From assembly GCA_024291935.2 (NCBI GenBank), contig CM044326.1:37447948-37511947 (forward strand): 64,000 nt of DNA, read 5' to 3'. Positions 55,536-64,000 of this stretch are shown one piece after another; position 1 is the first letter of the stretch; the number at the start of each line of letters is the position of its first letter. The DNA is from Okapia johnstoni. Taxonomy: Eukaryota > Chordata > Mammalia > Artiodactyla > Giraffidae. The notes below the pieces were generated by a model that had not been told where the DNA came from, ran no database searches, and saw only the letters and a list, made by a program, of their open reading frames with translations. The position numbers and the translations under genes are program-made.

Positions 55536-56054
55536 ATGTTAACCCTAATGATGATAATAAAATATACATACGTATTTGGAACAGGATTAAGAACTGTGAA
55601 GGGACTTGCAAGGACCTGGGAAGGGAAACAGTGGAGGGTGGACAGAAGGTGAGCATCAGGTGAGGCTTCTGTGAGAGAGGGGCAATTGTGATGGGGGCAG
55701 CAGCAGTGGGAATTAGGTTGTCTTAGGGACTTCTTAGGTCATGGGATGCTGGAGGTGACAACCAGTACTGTTGCCTTCACTGGAGCTATTATGAATCTTG
55801 GAGGGCCTGGGGCACAGTCTTGTGGGCACACCAGCATATACTAAGGGCAGCCATGAATTCCTGGATTGTCTGTCTTCAGGAGCCTGGGGAGAGGAACCAG
55901 GTTTGCTCTGAATGGCACACAGCATCTCTGGGGGTTTCCTGAGCATCCCATAGAGGATGGACTCAAATGGGAGGGAGAGATCAAATCTCCTTTTCTTGTA
56001 GGCAATGGGGGCTCAACTTGCTACCGTTTGAGACCCTGTTAGGGAGCATGGAAA
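55536..56054. other. Unassigned DNA
   Basis: No repeat or gene recognised. The minus-strand frame 55734-55946 has no features. Confidence 0.4.
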
Positions 56055-56745
56055 GCTGAATGGTGTCCTCTGACCCACCAAAAATATGCCTTGGTCCTAA
56101 CTCCCAGAACTTGTGAATGTAACCTTACTTGAAAACAAAAAAAAAGAATCTTTGTAGATGTAGCTAATTTAAAGATTTTAAAATGAGATTATCCTGGACT
56201 ATCTAGTATGTCTAGTCACTAAATTGTGTCTGATTCTTTTGTGAACCCATGGAGGGTAGCCTGCCAAGCTCCTCTATCTATGGGATTTCCCAGGTAAGAA
56301 CACTGGAGTGGGTTGCCATTTCCTTTGCCAAGGGATCTTCCTGACCCAGGGACCGAACCTGGGTATCCTGTATTGCAGGCAGATTCTTTACCTCTGAGGC
56401 ACTGGGGAAGCCTGTGAATTATCTAGATGGCCCCTAAATAATGTGTGCTTATAATCCAAAGTCAGAAGGAGATTTGAGACAGAAAGGAAGAAGACAAAAA
56501 TAAATGACCATGCGGACAGAGGAGTAGCGGAGTGATGTGGCCACATGTCAAGGGAGGCCTGGAGCCAGCAGAAGTTGGCGGGATCAAAGGACTGCACCTC
56601 TCTAAAGCCTGCAGAGGGAACACCGTCTGGCCAACATCTGATTTCTGTCCTTCACAACTGTGAAAGTGTCCATTTCTGTTGTCTTAAGCAACCCATTTGT
56701 GGAAATTTGTTACAGCAGCCTTAGGAAGTTAATACAAGGAGTGTC
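56055..56745 (+). mobile_element. MLT1-type LTR, split by a SINE
   Basis: 'gaatggtgtcctctgaccca', 'cttgtgaatgtaaccttact', 'gagattatcctggactatct', then after the SINE 'ggagtagcggagtgatgtgg', 'catttctgttgtcttaagca' and 'aatttgttacagcagcctta' ending 'gttaatacaa'. It is nearly complete from end to end once the SINE is removed. Confidence 0.85.
56198..56426 (-). mobile_element. Bov-tA SINE inside MLT1, with TSD
   Basis: Reverse full-length copy flanked by 'actatctag' (56198-56206) and 'attatctag' (56418-56426). The MLT1 sequence continues across the junction. Confidence 0.94.
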
Positions 56746-56889
56746 TTTCTTTCTTTTTTTTGTGTTCCCAGGGAACTGGACTCTCCAGGTGTTATAATAA
56801 TTAGAGTAATTAGTAAGTCTAATGTATTATATTTTATTTTTCAATTGGGCTTCTAGAGTGGAAGGCCAAGTTGATCTTTCTCTGTAATG

Positions 56890-57290
56890 TGTGTATGGCA
56901 CATCACTGCCCCCTTATCATTCAACCATTCATTCATTCATTCATTCCCTTTCATTCTCATTTCTCTTCATCTATGATCAATGTGAATCCAGTGAATTATT
57001 GCAACATGGATATTGTTCCCTATGCATGTATTCTAATCTACATAAATGTATTTCAAATTATATTCTATTTTTTTCTCTTTTTACAAGTGTTTCAGGATGT
57101 ACTTTCAGGTGTACATTGACCTGTTGGTTTTAAAACTGCTCCTTGGTGTCTCATGGCCTATTCCTCATTCCACCATTTGTCAGTTTTACCAGGGACAGAC
57201 AGCCAGATGGCCTATGACATTTTGCCATTGCAAACTATGCTACAGTGAACATCCTTATGCCTGTCTCCTTAAGGGCTTCAATAATTTATT
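56890..57290 (-). mobile_element. Ancient L1 relic (antisense)
   Basis: 'ccattgcaaactatgctaca' followed by 'gtgaacatccttatgcctgt', and 'attccaccatttgtcagttt', have the order of the L1M 3' UTR in reverse. The left part is weak and includes a (CATT)5 array at 56928-56947. Confidence 0.45.
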
Positions 57291-57304
57291 AGGGCTATAA
57301 TACA

Positions 57305-57500
57305 CTGACTAGTATTTATTAAGCACTTATGTGGCAGTCACTGTGTGAGGCACTGTACAGCTTTTTTAAGCACTTATTTTCCATCTCCACTTGACATATA
57401 CATAATTAAGGGCTCAACATCATAGCAAAAACACATTATTGGGAAATAAAACTGGGACTCGAACTAGGTCTGCCTTGCCCATAAAGCAAACACTTCTCTT
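57305..57500 (-). mobile_element. MIR SINE
   Basis: 'tatttattaagcacttatgt', 'gtgtgaggcactgtacagc' and 'aactgggactcgaactaggt' in reverse MIR order. Confidence 0.6.
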
Positions 57501-57599
57501 TGAATTTCAGAACTTTAAACTCAGTCCTTAGACTTTGAGTCACTGAAATGTTGTATCTGTTGGGTCTGCTTGTTAATGATGGGATAATCATGGTTTCTT

Positions 57600-57770
57600 A
57601 AATCTGGACATGATTTATGGTTTACAGAGAACATACATGCTATCGCATTAAATATTCCCATCTAGCTGAAGACAACAAAGAGGGACTAAATAAAATATAC
57701 ACCAAGAGACATACAGCCAGTAATAGAATTAAAACTCAAGATCAAATCTTCTGACCCTAAATTGAATATT
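57600..57770 (-). mobile_element. MIR SINE fragment
   Basis: 'gagacatacagccagtaata' with 'gaattaaaactcaagatcaa' and an upstream decayed tail side. Weak but in order. Confidence 0.45.
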
Positions 57771-59080
57771 CATTTTTTCACAAGATTAAAGCAGAAGGTA
57801 CATTCACCTTTGGAGAGGATGCTGATTCAGGATCACAAAGACTAAGTAGGTGTTGTCTGTGGTTGACACCAGCCAACAGGATATTTGATGGTCAGTTCAC
57901 AGAAGGGCACTGTATTCATAGCAAGCCAATGTGCCATGTCTCAGCCTCCTCCCTGGAAAGTGCTCTTCCTCTGTCTTCTCATGCTGATTTATAAACCAAG
58001 TGAGACCTCATTACCACGCCCATCTCTCCTGTGAAAATTGGGATAAGCAGACAGGAGGCTGAGTCAACAGCTATACTAAACAAATTAGTTGTATAAACAC
58101 ATTTCTGGGGAAATATTCCAACTACTTAAGAGCACACACTCTTTTCAAGCATCCTCAAGCCCTTCACAAGCACCCTTTGCAATACAAACAAATGATGGAC
58201 TAATTACAAACCATTCTTATCTATTCATTAAACCTCATCCTCCGAGGGCCACTCCTTAACTGAATGCCAGCCTCCTTCTGGTTAATACTCGCCTTTGTAG
58301 GAAGTATCAATAAAATGGGATGGCTTTAAAAACATGTTCTAGATCCAATCTCTCACCATTCAGTCAGAAGTTCCTTCAGACAATTCCTCTGAATTAGTGA
58401 GGTTTTCGTGGTCCCTGCTCTTTAATGTCTTATTCACGTTGCCCAGAACATACAAATCGAAGAAATGTGAGTCTCATGATGATATTTTCCCAAACTGTAC
58501 ATCACTTAAGGATTATTTGGAAGGACTTAAATTGTAGCCTTGTTTGAGGTTTGGTTTGAAAGTAAGTTTACAGGGAGAGAACAAGAGGTGGCCAAATACT
58601 TAGAAAGGAGACTTGCCGGGGTGGAATTTGACTTCTAGGCAATTTTAGAATTCTCTCTGCTTCATCTTTGGTCCATTAACCAAGGCTTCTCCACCCATGT
58701 CTTATGTCCAGCCAATAACTACAGCAAGAGTCAGAATTTGCTGCTGCCCAGCCCGGCCTGGCCCTCCTCTGCTCCATCCCCTGCCCAGGGAATCGGGCCA
58801 GCGTGACCTCGGCTCCTTGCAGTGGTCCTGATCGGTTGACTTTAAATCCGAACTTGGGCCCCTAGCCAGTCTTCTCTTATTATTTAGTGCTTTCCCCCAC
58901 CTTTTCTTCTTACTCGGCGTCAGCTGTTCAAGGTTACCACAAGGTTCCACGACTTAGGCTACACTACAATAACAAGCTCTCCTGCCAGGGGAAAGCCACT
59001 CCAGTTTGGGGTCCTTGGTTAAAGCCCTGCTGGGTATAGCTGGTTCCTTCTCTGCGACATAGATTCTTGGAGAGTACGTT
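57771..59080. other. Unassigned DNA, possibly conserved
   Basis: No repeat recognised over 1.3 kb. 58090-58480 has even texture and homeodomain-like TAATTA words ('gactaattacaaacc' near 58199). 58730-58960 is GC-richer with an 82-residue minus-strand frame of no known type. It could hold regulatory DNA, judged by eye only. Confidence 0.3.
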
Positions 59081-59084
59081 CGTT

Positions 59085-59510
59085 TCCTAGGGCTGTTGTA
59101 GGAAAGTATCACAAACTTGGAGGCCTAATGCACTGGAAACGTATACTCTCTCAGTTCTGGGGGTCAGAAGTCCAAGGTCAAGGTGTTTCCAGGGTCATGT
59201 TTCCTCTGAAGGCTCCAAGAAAAGATTTTTCCTTACCTCTTCCTTGTTTTTGGTGGTCCTGCCAAATCTTGGTGTTCCTTGGTTCTGATCTCTGTTTGTA
59301 TCTTCACAGAGCAATCTCCCTGTATGTCTAGTCTCTTTTTATAAGCACACGAGTGATATTGAATTTAGAGTCCATTCTAATCCAGTATGACCTGATCTTA
59401 ACTAATTACATCTACAAAGACTCTATTTCCAAACAAGGTCACATTGTGAGATTGCAGATGTATATGAATTTTAAGGAGCACTATTCAACCCACAAAAGTC
59501 AGATACAAAA
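59085..59510 (-). mobile_element. MLT1-type LTR
   Basis: 'cgtttcctagggctgttgta', 'ctctcagttctgggggtcag', 'aagtccaaggtcaaggtgtt', 'attctaatccagtatgacct' and 'gcactattcaacccacaaa' are the MLT1 LTR in reverse. Complete in outline. Confidence 0.85.
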
Positions 59511-59581
59511 AATCTACATCACATCAGGTTATTATTTGGGGATAATCTAGGCTAACAAAAGGAAAAGTGTTTATCCACTTA

Positions 59582-59615
59582 TCCACCCATCCATCCGTCC
59601 ATCCATCCATTCACT
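59582..59615. repeat. (CCAT)n tract
   Basis: Imperfect CCAT/TCCA units, six or seven copies. Confidence 0.85.
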
Positions 59616-59995
59616 CAACAAATACATACTAAGAAATAATTATGGACTAAGTAGCAATAAGATAAGCAAAACCTGGACCTTTCTCCCAGTGTTTACAGTT
59701 CAAAACAAGTGCTAAAAGGCAAAAACAAGAAAACTTATTTCAAGAGAAGATGACCACAAGTCAGGTGTGGTGGGAATTCAAGGGTGAAAAAGACAATATT
59801 CAGAAAAATAAATTAGATAGGACTCTGTGGAAGTGACAATTTTTGAATAGAATCTTGAGATATAAAAGCATATGAAAAAGAGCTCATGGAAAAGGAAAAC
59901 AGTTAAGAGATGTATTCCAACTTGGGGAAAATATCCCACTATTTTATCTGAATAAAATTTATCTCTTAAGAAAATACTATGTGAATTAGATGTTT
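59616..59995. other. Unassigned AT-rich DNA
   Basis: Nothing recognised. Confidence 0.4.
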
Positions 59996-60233
59996 AGATT
60001 TCTCTTTGTCATCCTTATTCAATGACTAAGACATGTCCGACTGTTTTGCAACCCCATGGACTGTAGCCTGCCAGGCTTCTCTGTCCATGGGATTTCCCAG
60101 GCGAAAATATTGGAGTGGGTTGCCATTTCCTTCTTCAAAAGATCTTCCTGAGCCAGGGATCAAACCTGTGTCTCCTATGTTGGTAGGTGGATCCTTTACC
60201 GCTGAGCTGTCAGGGAAGCTCAGATTTCTCTTT
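59996..60233 (-). mobile_element. Bov-tA SINE with TSD
   Basis: Reverse full-length copy flanked by perfect 12-base repeats 'agatttctcttt' at 59996-60007 and 60222-60233. Similarity continues a few bases further ('gtcatc' against 'actcatc'). Confidence 0.95.
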
Positions 60234-61028
60234 ACTCATCAGTATTTTCAGGAGACCAACTGGGCCTCACCAGTGCTTTAATCATCAGTTGTAGATTATA
60301 AGAGCGGAGTGTCTGCTGTTGTAAATTTCCTGGAATGATGGCTCCATCAAGATATTTCCACATGTATAATAAGCTGCTGAGGACAAAGTTCAAAGCTGAG
60401 AATAACTTAGGCTACAAGCGACTTCTTTCTCTATTATTAATTATTAAGATGAGTATGCCATGTCTTGAGAATACACTGCTAAATGACAGAATCTCTCAGA
60501 GAACATACAGTCTTGATTTTCTATAAAATGACATGGAAATCGAGCACTCAGAAATCCCATCCATTAGAGACTAGCAGGACAGCCTGGATATCGCATAATT
60601 AGAAACAGCTGTCTTTATACAAGGCTCAAAAATATTCGGATGCCTTGAATATAGCCTGTTTAAATATGCACACATGCACACACACACATACACAGGATAC
60701 CTCTGGATCCATGCCAGACCTAGTGAAGCTACCCTTCCCTTTCCAAAGAGAATGCTCAGGCAGGGAGTAAAAGACCTCACTGCTGGGAGGACCTGGGATG
60801 GATCGTCTGTGTGCTTACAACTCAAGTTCTGCTCCCCAGTCTTCTAAACAAATGAATAATGGAAGGCCATTACCACTTTTGGGGCTCTCTCACAGGCTTC
60901 TTAGGCTCCCATCAAAGCCAAGCTCTGTGTCAAAAGCAGCAGCCACAGTGAGCAGAGTCTCAGGGAGACCACTGATTAATTGCTTTTGCATTTTGGAAGT
61001 GCATCCAAAGATGCTGTAAGATAGTGTG
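60234..61028. other. Unassigned DNA
   Basis: No repeat named. A short CA-rich patch lies at 60669-60692. Confidence 0.4.
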
Positions 61029-61046
61029 TTTTTTTTTTTTTTTTTT
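61029..61046. repeat. Poly-T run
   Basis: About 18 uninterrupted T. It directly precedes a GC-richer unassigned block, so it could be the reversed tail of a retrotransposed sequence lying to the right. Confidence 0.9.
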
Positions 61047-61750
61047 GCTGTTGCCAAGCCTTGTTTAGGAGGGCTCTGGAGGATGACGATGATGTAGTCA
61101 AGATGGTGAGAGAGGCGTTTGCGATCCGCCCAGGTGTGCTTGCCAACTCTGCTCTCAGGGAAGATTCTGAGGGCAGATACGTGGAGGGGCTCGGGGAAGG
61201 TACGACATCCACACCGCGGGTCAGAGCCTCAGCCACTCCACGCCTGCTTCCGGGGCATGACTGGAGACTCAGCCTAAATAAGGACCACCAATTAGAGTTC
61301 TGAGAAATCCCCGATTTGCTGGCAATCGGGAGGCAGAAATCGGAAACCTGGGAGAGGCTTGCCCTCTTAAGCCTTGTGGGTGCCAAAGATCTTACTGAAA
61401 TTCAGTAACAGAAGATGCGGAGCGTGGACTCATTTTGTTCCGGCAAATTCTGTCAGCATCAGCAGGCCTCACACTGTGATCTGCCTTTCTGCCTCTTGTT
61501 CTATCAACTCCACATGTTGTCCCAGTGGCCGTCTTTGTACTTAATAGAACTTGTCAAAACATATCTATCAGTTACGTGGAGAGCAGACTTGGGTGGTCAG
61601 GCGAGGACTGGCTGGGTGCAGGCTGCCAGTCCTGGTGGCCACAGACAGCCCCTGCTCAGTGCTCCTCTAAATGAAGGGGACATACTGTTGAGTCACTGGG
61701 TTTTTAAATAATTCTCACACCAGCCACTGCCATTAATAGCACATTTTTGT
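61047..61750. other. GC-richer unassigned block next to poly-T
   Basis: CpG-containing DNA, with words such as 'gcgtttgcgatccgcccagg' and 'acaccgcgggtcagagcctc', unlike the AT-rich surroundings. Open frames run on both strands: plus 61061-61303 and 61415-61711, minus 60976-61386. The plus frame starts with an acidic run (Glu-Asp-Asp-Asp-Asp). I recognise no protein. A minus-strand retroposed transcript with its tail at 61029-61046 is one possibility, an orphan exon or CpG-rich regulatory DNA another. Confidence 0.3.
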
Positions 61751-61859
61751 TTATTTGAAATCTCAGTCTTTACTTTCATGTGGATTTTTTGTGGTTCTCA
61801 AAACTGTAAGAGAAATAAAACATGTTCTATTTGGAGGAACTTTTAATGCTTCGGATGAG

Positions 61860-62196
61860 TATGTTTAGGGATGTACATACACACCGACATGTAAAGATAT
61901 ATGGATGCACATTATTTTGCACATTTGCATATGTGTACATTTAGGAGCATGGCCGCATTATTTGAGTGTGCACAGACACAAGCATAGCAATGCTTGTGTA
62001 CAAACTCTCATGAGCATAATTATGCATGCACATTCATATATATTATATATATACCTATATATCCTATGTATGCAAACATCATATATACATATCATATATG
62101 GTATGATTATGTTATAGCCAGTCTGACTGTGTGTGTGTTCATATATATATGTGTGTGTGTGAATACATATATGTATACATTATATATATATATGTA
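61860..62196. repeat. TA/CA/TG-rich alternating tract
   Basis: Degenerate ATATAC, ATGTAT and TGTG words dominate 62030-62190, interspersed with GCATAC-type words from about 61860. Alternating purine-pyrimidine over most of its length. Confidence 0.8.
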
Positions 62197-62380
62197 AGGG
62201 ATTCCCTTGTGGCTCAGATGGTAAAGAATCTGCCTGCAATGAAGGAGACCCAGGTTTGATCCCTGGGTCGGGAAGATCCCCTGGAGAAGGGAATGGCTAC
62301 CCTCTCCAGTATTCTTGCCTGGAGAATTCCATGGACAGAGAAGCTTGGCGGGTTACAGTCCATGGAGTCACAAAGAGTTA
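62197..62380 (+). mobile_element. Bov-tA SINE inside a TA/CA array
   Basis: 'gattcccttgtggctcagat' to 'ggagtcacaaagagtt', close to consensus and lacking a long tail. It sits between TA-rich arrays, so it probably inserted into a pre-existing array. Confidence 0.94.
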
Positions 62381-62404
62381 TATACATACATATATACACA
62401 TAAT

Positions 62405-62435
<31 letters not shown>
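62405..62435. repeat. (CA)n microsatellite
   Basis: About 15 CA units, followed to 62535 by ATATACACAC-type degenerate sequence. Confidence 0.95.
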
Positions 62436-62437
<2 letters not shown>

Positions 62438-62979
62438 CACATATATACACACATATATACACATGCTGATATTCGCATATGTATACATACAAATATATGT
62501 ATATATATACACGTGTGTACACATACACACACACTCCAATGTTGCATCCACAAATGTTCTTTTCTATCCCTGAAATAACAACACATCATGTCCTTCCAAC
62601 AAATCTGTTTATGTGGCTCCCAGTGACATGACATCTCCCTGCCAGGCATCCAGAATTCCCTGAGCCACATCCAATGCCACTGGAATGCTGTGTGGCTGGC
62701 CTCTGGCTGGGACTTACCCACCCACTACCTGGCCTGGGAACCAGGGAAAAGAGATTCTGGTAATGGACTGGCTCAAAATAATCATTGGTCAAAAAGGAAT
62801 CCAACCACTTGACCTCAAGCCCTTCCCCGTGTGCCACTGAGAATTCCAGGAGGAGCCCCGATGGGATGGCAAAGTTGGCTTTCATGGTGTGACTCAGGCA
62901 TTTTATGTGAACCATGCAGGCAACACACATGTACAGCTTGAGGTGCTGGAAAAGCACGAAGGTTGAACCTATGTGGCCA
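62436..62979. other. Unassigned DNA with a 142-codon minus-strand frame
   Basis: A minus frame spans 62586-63014, but its first codons fall in a MIR relic and no domain is visible. No repeat is named for 62590-62960. Confidence 0.35.
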
Positions 62980-63110
62980 AGTTCTGCAGTTACCAGTTGC
63001 AAGACCTTGAACAAACTAGCTTTCTTACTGGAAACATGAAGTTATTAATACTATGTTATTCGGGGCAATAACACTAGCTGCAATTAGTAAGCTATTAGTA
63101 TAATACTGGT
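62980..63110 (+). mobile_element. MIR SINE fragment
   Basis: 'gttaccagttgcaagacctt' followed by 'gaacaaactagctttcttac' and 'ggaaacatgaagttattaat'. Confidence 0.5.
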
Positions 63111-63114
63111 ATAC

Positions 63115-63560
63115 TACAACCCCAGATCTCACTGGCTTCATGAAACTGACTTTATTTCTTGCTCATACTGCAGTCCATTGGGGGTTAGAGGAGGAGGACG
63201 TGGCACTTCCTTGTCCTGCTCCTTGGAGCTGGTGGGTGACCAGGACTCAGTCTTTCTGGTGGCTCTGCCATGCTATAGGGTCTCAGAGGGCTCCAGTGGA
63301 TTCTCTCCATCTGGCCAGCTAATGAGCAATGTGAGAGGGCACAGAGGATCACAACACAGGTTTTAGAGGACAAGTTTGGACATGATGCTTGTCACTTTCA
63401 GCCTTATTCCAATAGCCAAAAAGCAATCTGGTGGCCCAACCTAACTGCAGGGGAATCTGGGAAATGCAGTTTAGCTGAGTGTCCAGGAGAAGAATGAAAT
63501 GGGTTTGGTCAATATCTATTTGGCAAGGTTAGGAGGATGTACTCAATATATTGTAATAAC
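63115..63560. mobile_element. Old interspersed repeat, family not assigned
   Basis: 'ctgactttatttcttgctca', 'gtggctctgccatgctatag', 'ctaactgcaggggaatctgg' and 'gaaatgcagtttagctgagt' in this order are familiar from a common ancient mammalian repeat, with a 'gggaaatgtagt'-type motif. I cannot name the family or its orientation with certainty. Confidence 0.45.
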
Positions 63561-63603
63561 TTATGATGGAAGAGATTGTTAAAAAAGAATATATATGATA
63601 TGT

Positions 63604-63722
63604 CTGTGCTCAGTCATGTCTGACTCTTTGCGACCTCATGGACTGCAGCTCACCAGGCTCCTCTGTCCACTTGATTGCCCAAGCAAGAATACTGGAGTGG
63701 GTCGCCATTCCCTTCTCCAGGG
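63604..63722 (-). mobile_element. Bov-tA SINE, tail half
   Basis: 'gtgctcagtcatgtctgact' to 'cattcccttctccaggga'. The head is missing and replaced by a TA array. Confidence 0.9.
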
Positions 63723-63726
63723 AGAA

Positions 63727-63746
63727 ATATATATATATATATATAT
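63727..63746. repeat. (AT)10 microsatellite
   Basis: Ten AT units at the junction between a truncated SINE and a BovB. Confidence 0.95.
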
Positions 63747-63747
63747 G

Positions 63748-64000
63748 CATCACTATGAGCAAAGCTAATGGAGGTGATGGAATTCCAGTTGAGCTATTTC
63801 AAATCCTAAAAGATGATACTGTGGAAAGTGCTGCACTCAACATGCCAGCAAATTTGGAAAACTCAGCAGTGACCACAGGACTGGGAAAGGTCAGCTTTCA
63901 TTCCAATCCCAAAGAAAAGCAATGCCAAAGAATGCTCAAACTACCACACAGTTGCACTCATCTCACACGCTAGTAAAGTAATACTCAAAATTCTCCAATT
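63748..64000 (+). mobile_element. BovB LINE, RT finger region, runs off the window
   Basis: 'agcaaagctaatggaggtga' opens the N-terminal RT region ('GGDGIPVELFQILKDD' in frame). An extra G in 'actgtggaaagtg' (about 63819-63831) shifts the frame before 'QNWKTQQWPQDW'-type sequence. It continues beyond 64000, so its length and state are unknown. Confidence 0.95.

Noticed and set aside
62256..62573. 105-codon frame with His-Thr repeats, and its antisense
   Set aside because: It runs through a Bov-tA and CA/TA arrays; translated microsatellite.
62586..63014. 142-codon minus-strand frame as a gene
   Set aside because: Its N-terminal codons fall in a MIR relic, and the C-terminal part shows no recognisable features.

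Overview
This window is intergenic or intronic DNA from a ruminant, most likely a bovid such as cattle, sheep or goat. The basis is repeat content: many Bov-tA/BovA SINEs and many RTE-type BovB LINE fragments, which together mark ruminant genomes, plus two CHR-type SINE loci typical of whales and even-toed ungulates, artiodactyl-type L1 3' ends, and older mammalian repeats (MIR, L2, L1M, MLT1 LTRs, hAT-Charlie elements). I recognise no intact protein-coding gene, rRNA, functional tRNA or CRISPR array. Almost all longer open frames are the BovB reverse-transcriptase region, its antisense, or SINE antisense.

Layout. 1-5.5 kb: old L1 and MLT1 relics overlaid by two opposed BovB fragments and several SINEs. 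5.5-9.8 kb: mostly unassigned DNA with MIRs, two CHR SINEs and a Bov-tA. 9.8-10.8 kb: a SINE block, a TACA/TA microsatellite and a fairly well preserved BovB 3' end. 11-19 kb: L2 and MIR relics, an L1 3' end, a possible LTR, and a candidate signal-peptide-like exon on the minus strand (17200-17295) that I cannot name. 19-29 kb: Bov-tA insertions, several with clear target-site duplications (TSDs), an old L1 relic, two opposed BovB fragments and a (CA)24 microsatellite. 29.4-31 kb: the longest single BovB copy (about 1.56 kb, minus strand) with a 10-bp TSD. 36.3-38.2 kb: a four-layer nest of BovB copies inside an MLT1 LTR. 39.3-40.2 kb: a DNA transposon split by BovB. 41.0-41.3 kb: a solo class-I-type ERV LTR with a TATA box. 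44.7-45.6 kb: a long antisense L1 relic. 50.6-53.7 kb: a local duplication, one copy carrying a dimeric Bov-tA and the other keeping the empty site, followed by an L1 > BovB > BovA2 nest. 55-64 kb: split MLT1 LTRs, L1 and MIR relics, a GC-richer unassigned block, TA/CA arrays, and the start of another BovB running off the window end.

The window is mainly a stratified record of retrotransposition. Relative ages can be read from which element interrupts which, and from TSDs visible by eye. Family names come from recognising consensus features from memory, without a repeat-library search. Boundaries are good to a few bases where a TSD is given and otherwise to about 10-50 bases. No undescribed gene system is evident. 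The items most worth checking are the duplication with its empty site, the four-layer nest, the orphan exon candidate and the unassigned GC-richer blocks.
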